Origin: an uncultured Rhizobiaceae group bacterium
GTDB taxonomy: Bacteria > Pseudomonadota > Alphaproteobacteria > Rhizobiales > Rhizobiaceae
Assembly: GCA_938044775.1 (NCBI GenBank)
Contig: CALIOE010000019.1
Span: 1 to 64,000 of the forward strand
Direction: 5' to 3'
DNA length: 64,000 nucleotides
Each line of letters begins with the position of its first letter. The first letter of the stretch is position 1. Both the position numbers and the translations under genes were made by a program. Positions 1 through 8,498 of this stretch are shown in pieces. Under the pieces are notes generated by a model that worked only from the letters and a program-made list of their open reading frames with translations, had not been told where the DNA came from and did no database searches.

Positions 1-1
1 C

Positions 2-430
2 GACTTTGACACTGCGACAGAGACACGAGGTCTGACGGACGGGCGCACCGATATCGGGGCGGTGGCAACCTTCACCGGGCTCTGCCGCAGCGAAGGAGAT
101 ACGCTGGCAGCGCTGGAGTTGGAACACTATCCTGGCATGGCGGAGGCACAAATCGAAGCGGCCGCTCAACGCGCCTGCGACCGCTGGCCGCTGGATGGGT
201 TAACGGTCATTCATCGGCACGGAAAAATCATGCCCGGAGAGCAAATCGTGCTGGTGATCGCAACCAGCCGCCACCGCGACGCTGCGTTCGAAGGCGCTCG
301 TTATGTGATGGACTTTCTCAAGACAGATGCACCGTTTTGGAAAAAGGAACACCGGCAGGACGGAGACCCGGGCAGTTGGGTCGATGCGCGCCAAGCTGAC
401 GAAGAAGCGCGCAATCGCTGGTCGCGCTAG
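2..430 (+). CDS. moaE: molybdopterin synthase catalytic subunit MoaE (5' end cut off)
   Basis: This is the large, catalytic subunit of molybdopterin synthase, which with the sulfur-carrying MoaD converts precursor Z (cPMP) to molybdopterin in the cytoplasm. The reading frame is open from base 2, so the start lies left of the window; 142 residues are visible against about 150 for the family, so little is missing. Family signatures are clear: an HRHGKIMPGE stretch, then ATSRHRDAAF, and near the end LKTDAPFWKKE, which holds the conserved lysines of the active site. A GTG at 62 is in frame but lies inside the fold and is not the real start. The gene is convergent with the dehydrogenase at 479-1378. 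Confidence 0.93.
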   Translation, partial: DFDTATETRGLTDGRTDIGAVATFTGLCRSEGDTLAALELEHYPGMAEAQIEAAAQRACDRWPLDGLTVIHRHGKIMPGEQIVLVIATSRHRDAAFEGARYVMDFLKTDAPFWKKEHRQDGDPGSWVDARQADEEARNRWSR

Positions 431-478
431 GTCCGTTCGCCCCTATGGGACTTCAGTTCCACGCCCCGGGGCCGGCCC

Positions 479-1378
479 CTATCTTTTGAGCCCGCTACCG
501 ACAATATCTTCACTGATGCGTGCAACGACCTGGTTATCGCCATCCGGGTATTTTGTCCTGCCAGCCTGAAACAACTGCATTGCCGTCGAGGCGGTGAACA
601 ACGGCACGCCGAGTTCCCTGGCCATATCGAGCGAAATGGTCAGGTCCTTGTACATGGTGTTGATATGGCTTCCGGTGCCCTCAAACTTGCGTTCCATGAC
701 ATTTTCGATGGCTGCATTCGTGATGCCGCAACCGGCAGCAGATGTGGAGAATACCTGCTGAAGAACCTCGCCGCTCACTCCCGCCTTGGCAGCCAGTGCG
801 GATGCTTCAAATGCGCCTGAAAAGATCGAGCCAATAAGCGACTGCAAACAGGCCTTGACCGTTTGCCCCATGCCGACTTCCGTTCCCACACGATGAATAA
901 CAGCGGAAACCGCCTCCATCGCGGGTCGCGCTGTCGCCAGCGCTTCATCGGTCGCTGCGGCCATCATGGTAAGGGTTCCGCCATGGGCGCCGGGGCGGCC
1001 ACCGCTGACTGGCGTATCAACCATATGGATGCCCGAGCCTTTGAGGTCGCGGAAAAGGCCCCGCGCTTCGTCAGGCTTGATGGTTGCCGACATGATGATC
1101 ACAGCATCTTGACCGAGGACAGACTTCAGACCGCCCAGTCCGTCGGCGCCGAAAATGACCTCTCTGGCCTCGTCACCGTTCATGACCATCACGAAAACAG
1201 CGTCAGAGCCCATCGCTGCCTCGGCAGAAGAAGCCGCTGCAATGCCTCCCATATCAGCAAAATCGGATAGCCGATCCGGCTTGAGATCGAAGCCGGTCAC
1301 CCGAAATCCAGACTTGATTAGGTTTTTGGCCAGGCCCGATCCCATATCGCCGATGCCAATCACACAGATCTGTTTCAT
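479..1378 (-). CDS. NAD(P)-dependent beta-hydroxyacid dehydrogenase (3-hydroxyisobutyrate / L-threonate dehydrogenase-like)
   Basis: The 299-residue protein belongs to the beta-hydroxyacid dehydrogenase family, cytosolic enzymes that oxidise small hydroxy acids with NAD(P). The N-terminus has the dinucleotide-binding motif GIGDMGSGLAKNL, residues about 120-130 carry the substrate-loop motif DTPVSGGRPGA, and the catalytic lysine sits in GMGQTVKACLQ. The usual Asn four residues after that lysine is a Gln here, as in some threonate- or glyoxylate-type members, so the substrate cannot be named. The start is supported by a strong AGGAGGG site about 6 bases upstream. No catabolic partner lies next to it; ndk follows upstream on the same strand. 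Confidence 0.85.
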   Translation of the reverse strand: MKQICVIGIGDMGSGLAKNLIKSGFRVTGFDLKPDRLSDFADMGGIAAASSAEAAMGSDAVFVMVMNGDEAREVIFGADGLGGLKSVLGQDAVIIMSATIKPDEARGLFRDLKGSGIHMVDTPVSGGRPGAHGGTLTMMAAATDEALATARPAMEAVSAVIHRVGTEVGMGQTVKACLQSLIGSIFSGAFEASALAAKAGVSGEVLQQVFSTSAAGCGITNAAIENVMERKFEGTGSHINTMYKDLTISLDMARELGVPLFTASTAMQLFQAGRTKYPDGDNQVVARISEDIVGSGLKR

Positions 1379-1479
1379 GCTTCATCCCTCCTAAAAACCC
1401 TCGGAAGCTATGGCAGCGTTTGAGCACTGGCAAGACGCCGGTCTTCGATCGATCAGGGAAGCGACAGCATGGGCCGCGG

Positions 1480-1507
1480 GCCGCGTTTTGCAGAAGGCGA
1501 ACGCGGC
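1480..1507 (-). terminator. candidate stem-loop downstream of ndk
   Basis: An inverted repeat, GCCGCGTT (1480-1487) and AACGCGGC (1500-1507), forms an 8-bp GC-rich stem about 40 bases after the ndk stop on the minus strand. No run of T follows it, so it may be a weak or Rho-assisted terminator or only an mRNA-end stabiliser. It separates ndk from the dehydrogenase gene. Confidence 0.3.
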
Positions 1508-1546
1508 GGCCCTCGCTTCGGCACGCCGCATTCTGCCGGTTGTGGA

Positions 1547-1969
1547 TCAGCCGACGATTTCGGTTTCAGAGAACCAGTAGGCAATTTCCTCCGCAGCGGT
1601 TTCTGTTGCATCGGAGCCATGAACAGAGTTTTCACCGAGCGACAGGGCAAATTCCTTGCGGATCGTGCCGGCATCAGCTTCAGCCGGATTGGTGGCGCCC
1701 ATCACTTCGCGGTTTTTGAGGACCGCGTTTTCGCCTTCCAGTACCTGAACGACGGTCGGGCCGGATGACATGAACTCGGTCAGTTCTCCAAAAAACGGAC
1801 GTTCCTTGTGGACGGCGTAGAAGCCCTCGGCCTGGCGAAGGCTCATGTGAACACGTTTTGATGCAACAACGCGGAGACCCGCTTCCTCCAATTTGGCGGT
1901 AATTGCACCGGTGAGGTTGCGCTTTGTGGCGTCGGGTTTGATCATGGAAAATGTGCGTTCGATAGCCAT
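1547..1969 (-). CDS. ndk: nucleoside diphosphate kinase
   Basis: Ndk transfers the gamma phosphate of ATP to nucleoside diphosphates through a phosphohistidine and balances the (d)NTP pools. At 140 residues it has the standard bacterial length. It starts [13 protein letters not shown], contains the family-typical [12 protein letters not shown] region, and ends with the active-site block [13 protein letters not shown], whose histidine (about residue 117) is the phosphorylated one. The gene is transcribed divergently from the PHP gene at 2069, with about 100 bases between them that must hold both promoters. Confidence 0.97.
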   Translation of the reverse strand: MAIERTFSMIKPDATKRNLTGAITAKLEEAGLRVVASKRVHMSLRQAEGFYAVHKERPFFGELTEFMSSGPTVVQVLEGENAVLKNREVMGATNPAEADAGTIRKEFALSLGENSVHGSDATETAAEEIAYWFSETEIVG

Positions 1970-2068
1970 CGGGGTTGTCCTGTCATAGGGCTGTTGGGAA
2001 AGTTGGCGTGGCTATAGCGGGTGCGATGCATTGCGGCAAGCAAAAGACGAGTATCGGGGGAGACCACA

Positions 2069-2998
2069 GTGACGAACAGCATGTTTGGCGGGCCGGGGCG
2101 TTTTTACCGTGGAAATCTGCACACGCATTCAACGGCATCTGACGGTGTCTTGTCCCCGGGCGAAGTCTGCCGGCGCTACGCGGCGGAAGGCTATGATTTC
2201 ATTTCGCTGACCGATCATTTCGTCGGCCTTTACGACTATCCGATCACTGACACGCTGCCATACCGCACCAATAGTTTCACCACCATCCCGGGCGCAGAGC
2301 TCCATTCCGGCGCCATCGCCAACGGTGAGTTGTGGCATATTCTGGCCGTTGGTCTGCCCTTCGATTTCACCCCGTCGAATTCACCCGGACTTCGACCCGT
2401 AGACGACCAGGAAACTGGTCCGGGCCTGGCTCGACGCGCGCGGGATGCAGGTGCTTTTGTGGCCATCGCCCATCCGCACTGGTCGGGGCTGAGCGATGAG
2501 GACGCCCGATCAATCGACGCCGCCCACGCAGTCGAGGTCTACAATTACGGCTGCGACGTCGACTGCGACCGCGGCTATGGCCTGCAGACGCTCGACCTGT
2601 TGCTCACGGAGGGACGACGTCTCAGTTTGTGCGCCACCGACGACGCGCATTTTGCAACTGCCGATCACTTTGGCGGCTGGGTCATGGTCAGAGCCGAAGC
2701 CAACGAGCCGGAGGCTTTGCTGACGGCCCTGAAGGCCGGAGATTTCTATTCAAGCCAGGGACCAGACTTTTCCAATATCGTCCTTGAAGGCGACGAAGTG
2801 GTGGTCGACTGTTCCCCGGTTTCCACGGTCATCCTGCAGGGTCCTGCCCATCCGACATCGGCCGTGCATGGCAAAGGCATTGAAGGCGCACGCTTGCCTC
2901 TGGGCAGATTAAAGGATGCACCCTGGTTGCGCCTGACATTGATCGATGGCGAGGGAAAACGCGCTTGGTCCAACCCCCTCTGGCGGGATGGACCCTGA
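2069..2998 (+). CDS. PHP-domain metal-dependent phosphoesterase-like protein
   Basis: This is a stand-alone PHP (polymerase and histidinol phosphatase) domain protein of 309 residues, a family of trinuclear-metal phosphoesterases. Metal-binding motifs appear in order: LHTHSTASDG near the N-terminus, SLTDHF, AHPHWSG near residue 135, and ATDDAHF near residue 195. I chose GTG at 2069 because a GGGGGAGA stretch sits about 6 bases upstream; an in-frame codon at 2021 has no such site and ATG 2081 is an alternative. The C-terminal 90 residues resemble a small beta domain and carry no motif I recognise. The substrate is unknown and the gene stands alone. Confidence 0.8.
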   Translation: MTNSMFGGPGRFYRGNLHTHSTASDGVLSPGEVCRRYAAEGYDFISLTDHFVGLYDYPITDTLPYRTNSFTTIPGAELHSGAIANGELWHILAVGLPFDFTPSNSPGLRPVDDQETGPGLARRARDAGAFVAIAHPHWSGLSDEDARSIDAAHAVEVYNYGCDVDCDRGYGLQTLDLLLTEGRRLSLCATDDAHFATADHFGGWVMVRAEANEPEALLTALKAGDFYSSQGPDFSNIVLEGDEVVVDCSPVSTVILQGPAHPTSAVHGKGIEGARLPLGRLKDAPWLRLTLIDGEGKRAWSNPLWRDGP

Positions 2999-3152
2999 GC
3001 TTCCACAGAGCTTGCTGTTTCGGGCAGGCAAACGAGCCTTCACGTTATCTCGCCTGCACCAACCCAACGATGATGGCTTTAGAGCGGGCGGGTCGCACAT
3101 ATGCTCGCTACTCCAAATCCCGCTCCGCGGTCGCTGTCCGTCAAAACTCCAC

Positions 3153-3398
3153 TTAATCCCAAAGAGACCGACCGATCTCCCGTTCCACGTCATCGCGCGT
3201 CAGCCCGATGTCACGCAGATGGTGGTCGCTGAGTCTGCCAAGATCGCGCCGGCTCTGCCGCTTGGCAAACCGCAGATGCAAAAACAACAATGATTCCGCC
3301 AATGCATGGCGAGCAGAGAAGCGGTTCCATTTGCCAGGTGCCGGTGTGGCGATCCCCTGTCGGAACGAATAACGCAAAATTGTATCTATTGTACCCAT
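3153..3398 (-). CDS. DUF1127 small basic protein
   Basis: This 81-residue protein has a C-terminal DUF1127 domain, recognised by RRDLGRLSDHHLRDIGLTRD, an arginine-rich helix-turn-helix-like hairpin common in alphaproteobacteria. Short DUF1127 proteins have been linked to phosphate and carbon metabolism and RNA turnover in Agrobacterium, but this member cannot be assigned. An AGAGGA site lies 8 bases before the ATG. It is divergent from the MocR regulator at 3483, and a TATTGTACCC element covers its start region, so it is the likely regulatory target of that MocR protein (inference from position). Confidence 0.8.
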   Translation of the reverse strand: MGTIDTILRYSFRQGIATPAPGKWNRFSARHALAESLLFLHLRFAKRQSRRDLGRLSDHHLRDIGLTRDDVEREIGRSLWD

Positions 3399-3481
3399 AG
3401 GTATGGTCCTCTCACGCTCTTATTGTCACGGTATTGAGCTGACATTGACGGAGACAATCTTTCAAGTGTAATTATTGTCCC
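3387..3481. repeat. repeated ATTGT elements in the DUF1127/mocR intergenic region
   Basis: Three like-oriented copies of a TATTGT(C/A)-type element occur: TATTGTACCC at 3387-3396, TTATTGTCAC at 3420-3429 and TTATTGTCCC at 3472-3481. A reverse copy, GACAAT at 3453-3458, faces an ATTG at 3444-3447. MocR regulators typically bind direct repeats near their own promoter, so these are candidate operators for the adjoining MocR gene. The elements were found by eye and their binding is untested. Confidence 0.45.
3445..3474 (+). promoter_or_regulatory. candidate mocR promoter giving a leaderless mRNA
   Basis: TTGACG (3445-3450) and TAATTA (3469-3474) are separated by 18 bases. Transcription would begin around 3481-3483, that is at or within a base or two of the mocR ATG at 3483. 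No Shine-Dalgarno sequence precedes that ATG, which fits a leaderless message. Confidence 0.45.
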
Positions 3482-3482
3482 C

Positions 3483-4910
3483 ATGACAAATTGGATGCCA
3501 GACACTCTTTCCGGCCCGGGCCCGCTATACGTTCAGCTGGCCGATCTGATCGAGCGCGATATCGAAAATGGGAATCTGAGCGAAGGCCACAAGTTGCCGC
3601 CCCAGCGCAATTTGGCCTTCGATGTCGGCGTGACGGTCGGCACTGTGGGCCGCGCCTATCAGTTGGCGATCGAACGCGGTCTGCTCTCCGCCGAAGTTGG
3701 ACGCGGCACTTTTGTGCGACCCCGCACTTTGCCGTTTCTGGTCGCGGAACCGCCCGATCCGGACATGAATTCCGCCTCTCCGATCTCAGCGCGAGGCTGG
3801 GAAACAGCACCACACCTTCATCGGATGAACTCATCCAGCGCAACTGATATCGGCCAGGCAAAAATTATAGCCCCGATCATCGCCAGAATCATGGAGCAGG
3901 AACCGGATAAAGTGTTGGACTATGTCCGGCACATTGAACCGTCCTGGCAGGAAGCTGGAGCACGTTGGATGAAGGTGGGTGACTGGACCCCCAATCCGCA
4001 ATCCGTCGTTCCCACCCAGGGTGTGCATGCAGCCATGATGTCGATTATCGCGACATGCACAGTGCCGGGCGACAAAATCGTCTTTGAAGATCTCACCTAT
4101 GCGTCCCTCGCCCGCGCCATCACATTGATGGGCAGGCGCGTGATTTCAGTTCAGACAGGCGAGTTCGGATTGGACCCGGACGACTTGGAAAGCGTCTGCG
4201 CCCAACAACATCCAAAAATGATCGTCACGGTTCCTACTCTGCACAATCCGACAACCGCCATCATGCCGCAGGAGAACCGCGTTCGAGTAGCTGAAATAGC
4301 CCAGCGCCATAATCTGCTGATCATTGAGGACAACATCTACGGGATGCAGGTTCCAGACGCTCCGACGCCGATCGCGAAGCTGGTGCCGGAGCGCACGTTC
4401 CACGTCAGCGGCATGTCCAAGAGTGTCGTTGCAGGCGTTCGGGCCGGCTGGGCCGCCTGTCCGATGCACTATCGCAACCGCATGATCATTGCCAACAAAT
4501 CTGTAACCGGTGGCAAGTCCTTTCTTCTGGCGGAGCTGGCTGCCCGAATGGTCAACAGCGGTGTCGCTGCTGAGATCGCCAATAAGGTAAGGATGATTTC
4601 CGTCCGGCGCGAAAGGATTGTCGCCGAGATTTTTGGTGACAGCACCTATCGGTCACACCCCTGTGCTTCCTATTTCTGGCTACGGCTGGAAGAACCCTGG
4701 CTGTCAGGCAAGTTCAAGGCCGCCGCGCGTGAGGAGAACATCCTGATTGATGAGGCTGATCATTTTCGGGTGATGCGTGAGGATCGTTCGCCCCACCGCG
4801 TGCGTATCGCCGTCGGCTGCCTGCCGGGCGAGGACATACTGCGCCAAAACCTCACGCTGCTCCACGATATCATGCACTCGGCACCCGTCGTTTATAACGA
4901 CTATTCCTAG
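3483..4910 (+). CDS. MocR-type regulator: GntR winged helix fused to aminotransferase fold
   Basis: This 475-residue protein joins an N-terminal GntR winged helix (residues about 10-85; LPPQRNLAFDVGV and VGRGTFVRP) to a fold-type I aminotransferase domain (about 110-460). The PLP-binding lysine lies in HVSGMSKSVVAGVRAGW near residue 313, and the LHNPT motif near 256 is present, so PLP binding is expected. MocR proteins use PLP or amino-compound adducts as effectors, usually to regulate a neighbouring gene. Here the divergent neighbour encodes a DUF1127 protein. ATG 3483 has no ribosome-binding site; ATG 3495 is an in-frame alternative, but the promoter position favours a leaderless start at 3483. 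Confidence 0.88.
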   Translation: MTNWMPDTLSGPGPLYVQLADLIERDIENGNLSEGHKLPPQRNLAFDVGVTVGTVGRAYQLAIERGLLSAEVGRGTFVRPRTLPFLVAEPPDPDMNSASPISARGWETAPHLHRMNSSSATDIGQAKIIAPIIARIMEQEPDKVLDYVRHIEPSWQEAGARWMKVGDWTPNPQSVVPTQGVHAAMMSIIATCTVPGDKIVFEDLTYASLARAITLMGRRVISVQTGEFGLDPDDLESVCAQQHPKMIVTVPTLHNPTTAIMPQENRVRVAEIAQRHNLLIIEDNIYGMQVPDAPTPIAKLVPERTFHVSGMSKSVVAGVRAGWAACPMHYRNRMIIANKSVTGGKSFLLAELAARMVNSGVAAEIANKVRMISVRRERIVAEIFGDSTYRSHPCASYFWLRLEEPWLSGKFKAAAREENILIDEADHFRVMREDRSPHRVRIAVGCLPGEDILRQNLTLLHDIMHSAPVVYNDYS

Positions 4911-4978
4911 ATCTTCAGCCCGCGGGATACGATGGGCGGCGCGGCATTTGTCTGGCCGGCCAACAATCTTCCCTGCCC

Positions 4979-6085
4979 TCACGCTCCGTTGGCTGCAGCG
5001 TTCTGCTCTTCCTCGGACCAGCGGACAACTCTTCCAGGAAAGGTGAAGTGAATCAGCGAACCGTCTTCGCCCGGAACCGCCATAGCACCGATATCGCAAC
5101 CCCGGGAATTCAACAGCCGTTTGACGCCCAGCAAACCGAAGCCAGACTCGCGCAGGAATTCCCCTGAATCCAAAAACGCAATCGCGGGGTCATCGAGTGC
5201 GCGACCGTCGTCTCGGATCAGGAACCTGAGTTGTTCGGGGCTCGCAGCTTCGAAGTCCACTGCGACCATTACCCTGTCACGACCGGCGTTTTTGATGGCA
5301 TGGTTGAGCAGGTTGTGAAGGACGACTTGCAATGCAACCTCGTCACCAAAGATTGCGCGTTTGCTGGACGAAAGATCATGGATACCGTCCGGATCCAGAA
5401 CAGCAAATATTGAAGAACACAACTCATCCAGATTGAAACGCTTGTTCTTCTCGATGACGTTGGTCGCGCGCGCGTAGGAAAGAACTTCGGAGATCAATAC
5501 CGACGCTTCAACGCCGATTTTCTCCAGCTTCTCGATAAGCTCCAGTTTGCCGTCGCCGAGATCCTGAAAATCTTCCTTCAGCGTTCGTGCAATTGATTCC
5601 ACATACTGCATGGGAGAACGCAGATCATGGGCGGTCATCGTCAGGAAGTGTTCCATCTCCTTGGCCAGGGCGTTTGACTCGGACTCAGTCTTGATCAGAG
5701 CCCGCTGCTGCTGAAGTTCCTCGGTAAGATCAATCGACGTGCCCACCAGCTCCACAACTTTGCCAGCGTCATCAAGGGTCGGTGTGAGAGTTGTCTTAAC
5801 CGAGCGGATTTCTGAGTTGAGCGGCAGTTTGATCTCGTAGCTCATTGTCTCACCCAACCGGGCCGCCCGCTCATGGTGCTGATGGGCCACACGGCCGTAA
5901 CGGCCTGGATGGAGTTCAATGGCGGATTTTCCGAGAACGTCTTCCCTCAGTATTCCGCTGATACGCTCTGCACAGGTGTTCCAGGCGCAGTAGGTAATCT
6001 TCCCTGAAGAACTCACCTTAAGGGCAAACACCGGAGCGGCGACATTGTCGAGTATATCAGATGAAGTGTTGTCGAGTGTACCCAT
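4979..6085 (-). CDS. PAS-domain sensor histidine kinase (orphan)
   Basis: This 368-residue kinase has no transmembrane segment. Residues about 15-125 form a PAS domain followed by a PAC-like LVGTSIDLTEEL. A HisKA domain has its phosphoacceptor histidine in MTAHDLRSPMQ, and the ATPase domain has an N box (LHNLLNHAIKNAG) and a G2-like GFGLLGVKRLL. The G1 box is atypical: RDDGRALDDP instead of DxGxG. I prefer ATG 6085, which has GAGAG upstream, over the in-frame ATG 6181, which would add 32 residues. No response regulator gene is adjacent, although a c-di-GMP enzyme gene lies just upstream on the same strand. The signal is probably cytoplasmic and is not known. Confidence 0.82.
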   Translation of the reverse strand: MGTLDNTSSDILDNVAAPVFALKVSSSGKITYCAWNTCAERISGILREDVLGKSAIELHPGRYGRVAHQHHERAARLGETMSYEIKLPLNSEIRSVKTTLTPTLDDAGKVVELVGTSIDLTEELQQQRALIKTESESNALAKEMEHFLTMTAHDLRSPMQYVESIARTLKEDFQDLGDGKLELIEKLEKIGVEASVLISEVLSYARATNVIEKNKRFNLDELCSSIFAVLDPDGIHDLSSSKRAIFGDEVALQVVLHNLLNHAIKNAGRDRVMVAVDFEAASPEQLRFLIRDDGRALDDPAIAFLDSGEFLRESGFGLLGVKRLLNSRGCDIGAMAVPGEDGSLIHFTFPGRVVRWSEEEQNAAANGA

Positions 6086-6267
6086 TGATTTCTCTCGCTG
6101 AATTAATTCGGCAAGCCTAGATTCCTGACCTTGCGCGAGGGTTGTTTCCTGATGGGTCTTCCAGGCCTTTTTCGGCACCACAATTCCGGCATGACGTGGG
6201 CGCGTTTAAGGCGGAAAACACAGCTCCGGCTCGGCAGATCGACCTGACAGCCAGCAGGCCTTTGAGG

Positions 6268-6292
6268 CGGCCAAAATGTTCCAATTTGGCCG
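6268..6292 (-). terminator. candidate stem-loop after the GGDEF-EAL gene
   Basis: A perfect 8-bp inverted repeat, CGGCCAAA (6268-6275) and TTTGGCCG (6285-6292), lies 12 bases beyond the stop codon of the minus-strand GGDEF-EAL gene. No T-rich tail follows, so termination efficiency is uncertain. It sits in the 218-base gap between that gene and the histidine kinase gene. Confidence 0.4.
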
Positions 6293-6303
6293 TCCAGGGG
6301 CGC

Positions 6304-8379
6304 CTATTTGGCTGCGAAGGCCTTGGTAAAAGGAACCGGCTTGCCAAGCAGATAACCCTGCGCCTCGTCGCAACTACCGTCCGTCAGCATCGCCAGTTGT
6401 GCAGCCGTTTCAACGCCCTCAGCTGTGACCTTCATGCCCAGCGATGAGGCAAGCGCCAGAATTGACGTGACCAGCGAACGACTGCGGTTGTCAAGCAACA
6501 TCCGCTCGGTAAAGCACCGGTCAATCTTGAGTTTTGTGAACGGAAACTGGGTCAGGTAGGCCAATGAAGAATAGCCTGAACCAAAATCGTCCAGCGATAG
6601 ACTGAGACCCAGTTCACGCAACTCCGAGAGGATCCTAAGAGTGTTTTCCGTATCCTCGATCAACAGATCTTCGGTAATTTCAATTTCCAGTCGCTCCGGC
6701 TCAAGGCCGGATTCGTCCAGCGCAGCCTTTACGTCAGCCACGAGATCAGATTTGACAAACTGAACCGGCGAGACATTGACCGCCACGCGTGTCGTCTTGT
6801 CCAGATCAGCAAAGTCTGTGGCGGCCTGCCGCAGAGCCCATCTGCCCATGTCGACGATCAGCCCGGTCTCTTCGGCAAGGGGAATAAAATCCGCCGGTGA
6901 TACAAGCCCCCGGGCGGGATGTTGCCAGCGCATCAATGCTTCGTAGCCAACGTCCTTGTTCGTATGCAGGTCGCGCTGGACCTGGTAGAACAGAACGACC
7001 TCGTCGTTCTCCAGTGCCGAACGGAGATCCTGCTCGAGAGAATACCTCTCTTTGGCCCTTTCTGCGAGCTCGGGCTTGTAGGTCCGCACGGTCCCCCGCC
7101 CTGCTTCCTTGGCGGCGTAGAGCGCCAGATCAGCAGCCATCAAAAGGCTTTCCGCGTCGTTTGTCTCGCCGTTGAGGAATGCGACGCCGACCGAAGCGTC
7201 CACATTGAGTTCAGTGTCGCCGACAACAACGGGCCTCTTGGCCGCGTCGCGCAGACGTCCGGCAAACTTCAGCGCGTCGCTCTCGCTGCTGACTTCGACA
7301 ATCGCTGCAAACTCGTCGCCTCCGATCCGGGCCATTGTGTCACCTTGGCGGATTACTCCACGGAAGCGGTCAGAAAGGGTTTGCAGGAGTGCGTCGCCAA
7401 GGGCATGTCCATAAGTGTCGTTGACTGGTTTGAACCGATCCAGGTCGACGAGAATGAGAGCCAATGCGTTCTGATCGGCATTTGGCCCTCTGGCATCGAG
7501 GCGGGTTTGGAGATCTTCGTCGAACGCGCGACGATTGGTAAGGTTGGTAAGCCCGTCGATTGCGGCGAGCTTGCGAACCTCCATTTCCTTGTCTTGCAGT
7601 AGCAATTCGCGGGCACGGGCATCCGTGATATCCGTGTAGGTGACGAACATCATCCCGTGGCGATGGCGACATTCGGTCAACAGAGTTCTTGAACCAGCCT
7701 GGGCTTCGACAGTAAATTCCCGGCGCGTGGCAAAGGCCTCTCGGGCACGAACCAGATGACTCTCGCCATCCTGGTAGTCGCCTCGCTCAATGCGATAGCG
7801 GATAATGGCTTCCCATGAATTCCCGACGGTGATCAGCTCGGCAGGTATCTCGAGCACCTCTGCCAAGCGTGCGTTTGAGGCAATGATTGTCCCACGATCA
7901 TGCACAAGCAACCCCTGAGCCATCGCTTCAAAAGTCGCTTCGAGAACCGCCTTTTCCTTGGCCGCATCTGTTATATCCGTGTAGGTACCGATGCCGGTTT
8001 CGCCATCATGTCGGCAGTCAATGCGAATGGTGCGCCCGTCAGGTAACTGGCGTTCCACGATGTAATCCTTGCCGGCAGCAATATGCATTCGCATGGATTG
8101 GAGTGTCAGGCCTGCACTGGCCGAATAGTCACCCCGCTCAGCGCCGAACTGAATGAATTTCTCAAGATCCGCCCCGGGAACGACGAGTTCCGCCGGGCAA
8201 TTCAGAAGCGAACAGAGTTTCGCATTCGCGCCGAGAATCCGCTGGCGATCATAGACGAGCAGCCCCTGCTCCATACGTGTAACAATGGTTCGGTAGGTTT
8301 CGAAACCGAAGCGCTCAAGCGTGTTGCCACTTTCGTCCTCGGGTATGTCGTCAATCTGGACTTTTGAAAATGCGCTCAC
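6304..8379 (-). CDS. PAS-PAS-GGDEF-EAL c-di-GMP synthase/phosphodiesterase
   Basis: This bifunctional-type cyclic-di-GMP enzyme of about 691 residues has no membrane segment. Two tandem PAS-7-like domains share the pattern MEQGLLVYDR / MAQGLLVHDR and YTDITDA. The GGDEF domain has an intact IGGDEF, and an RQGD inhibitory site sits exactly five residues before it. The EAL domain keeps YEALMRW, the NVSPVQF Asn, EITEDLL, LDDFGSGYSSL, KIDR and TAEGVET, so both synthesis and hydrolysis look possible. GTG 8379 is preferred, but an ATG at 8406 is also in frame and neither has a strong ribosome-binding site. The histidine kinase gene follows downstream on the same strand. Confidence 0.92.
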   Translation of the reverse strand: MSAFSKVQIDDIPEDESGNTLERFGFETYRTIVTRMEQGLLVYDRQRILGANAKLCSLLNCPAELVVPGADLEKFIQFGAERGDYSASAGLTLQSMRMHIAAGKDYIVERQLPDGRTIRIDCRHDGETGIGTYTDITDAAKEKAVLEATFEAMAQGLLVHDRGTIIASNARLAEVLEIPAELITVGNSWEAIIRYRIERGDYQDGESHLVRAREAFATRREFTVEAQAGSRTLLTECRHRHGMMFVTYTDITDARARELLLQDKEMEVRKLAAIDGLTNLTNRRAFDEDLQTRLDARGPNADQNALALILVDLDRFKPVNDTYGHALGDALLQTLSDRFRGVIRQGDTMARIGGDEFAAIVEVSSESDALKFAGRLRDAAKRPVVVGDTELNVDASVGVAFLNGETNDAESLLMAADLALYAAKEAGRGTVRTYKPELAERAKERYSLEQDLRSALENDEVVLFYQVQRDLHTNKDVGYEALMRWQHPARGLVSPADFIPLAEETGLIVDMGRWALRQAATDFADLDKTTRVAVNVSPVQFVKSDLVADVKAALDESGLEPERLEIEITEDLLIEDTENTLRILSELRELGLSLSLDDFGSGYSSLAYLTQFPFTKLKIDRCFTERMLLDNRSRSLVTSILALASSLGMKVTAEGVETAAQLAMLTDGSCDEAQGYLLGKPVPFTKAFAAK

Positions 8380-8498
8380 AATCTTTACTCGAAAACCCGG
8401 CCCCATCTGCGCGCAAGCGTAGCGCTGGGGTGTTACCCAAATCTCAAGCTGCTATGGCGAAAAATCGCAGTCGTCTTCAGACACTGTTAGCAAAACTC

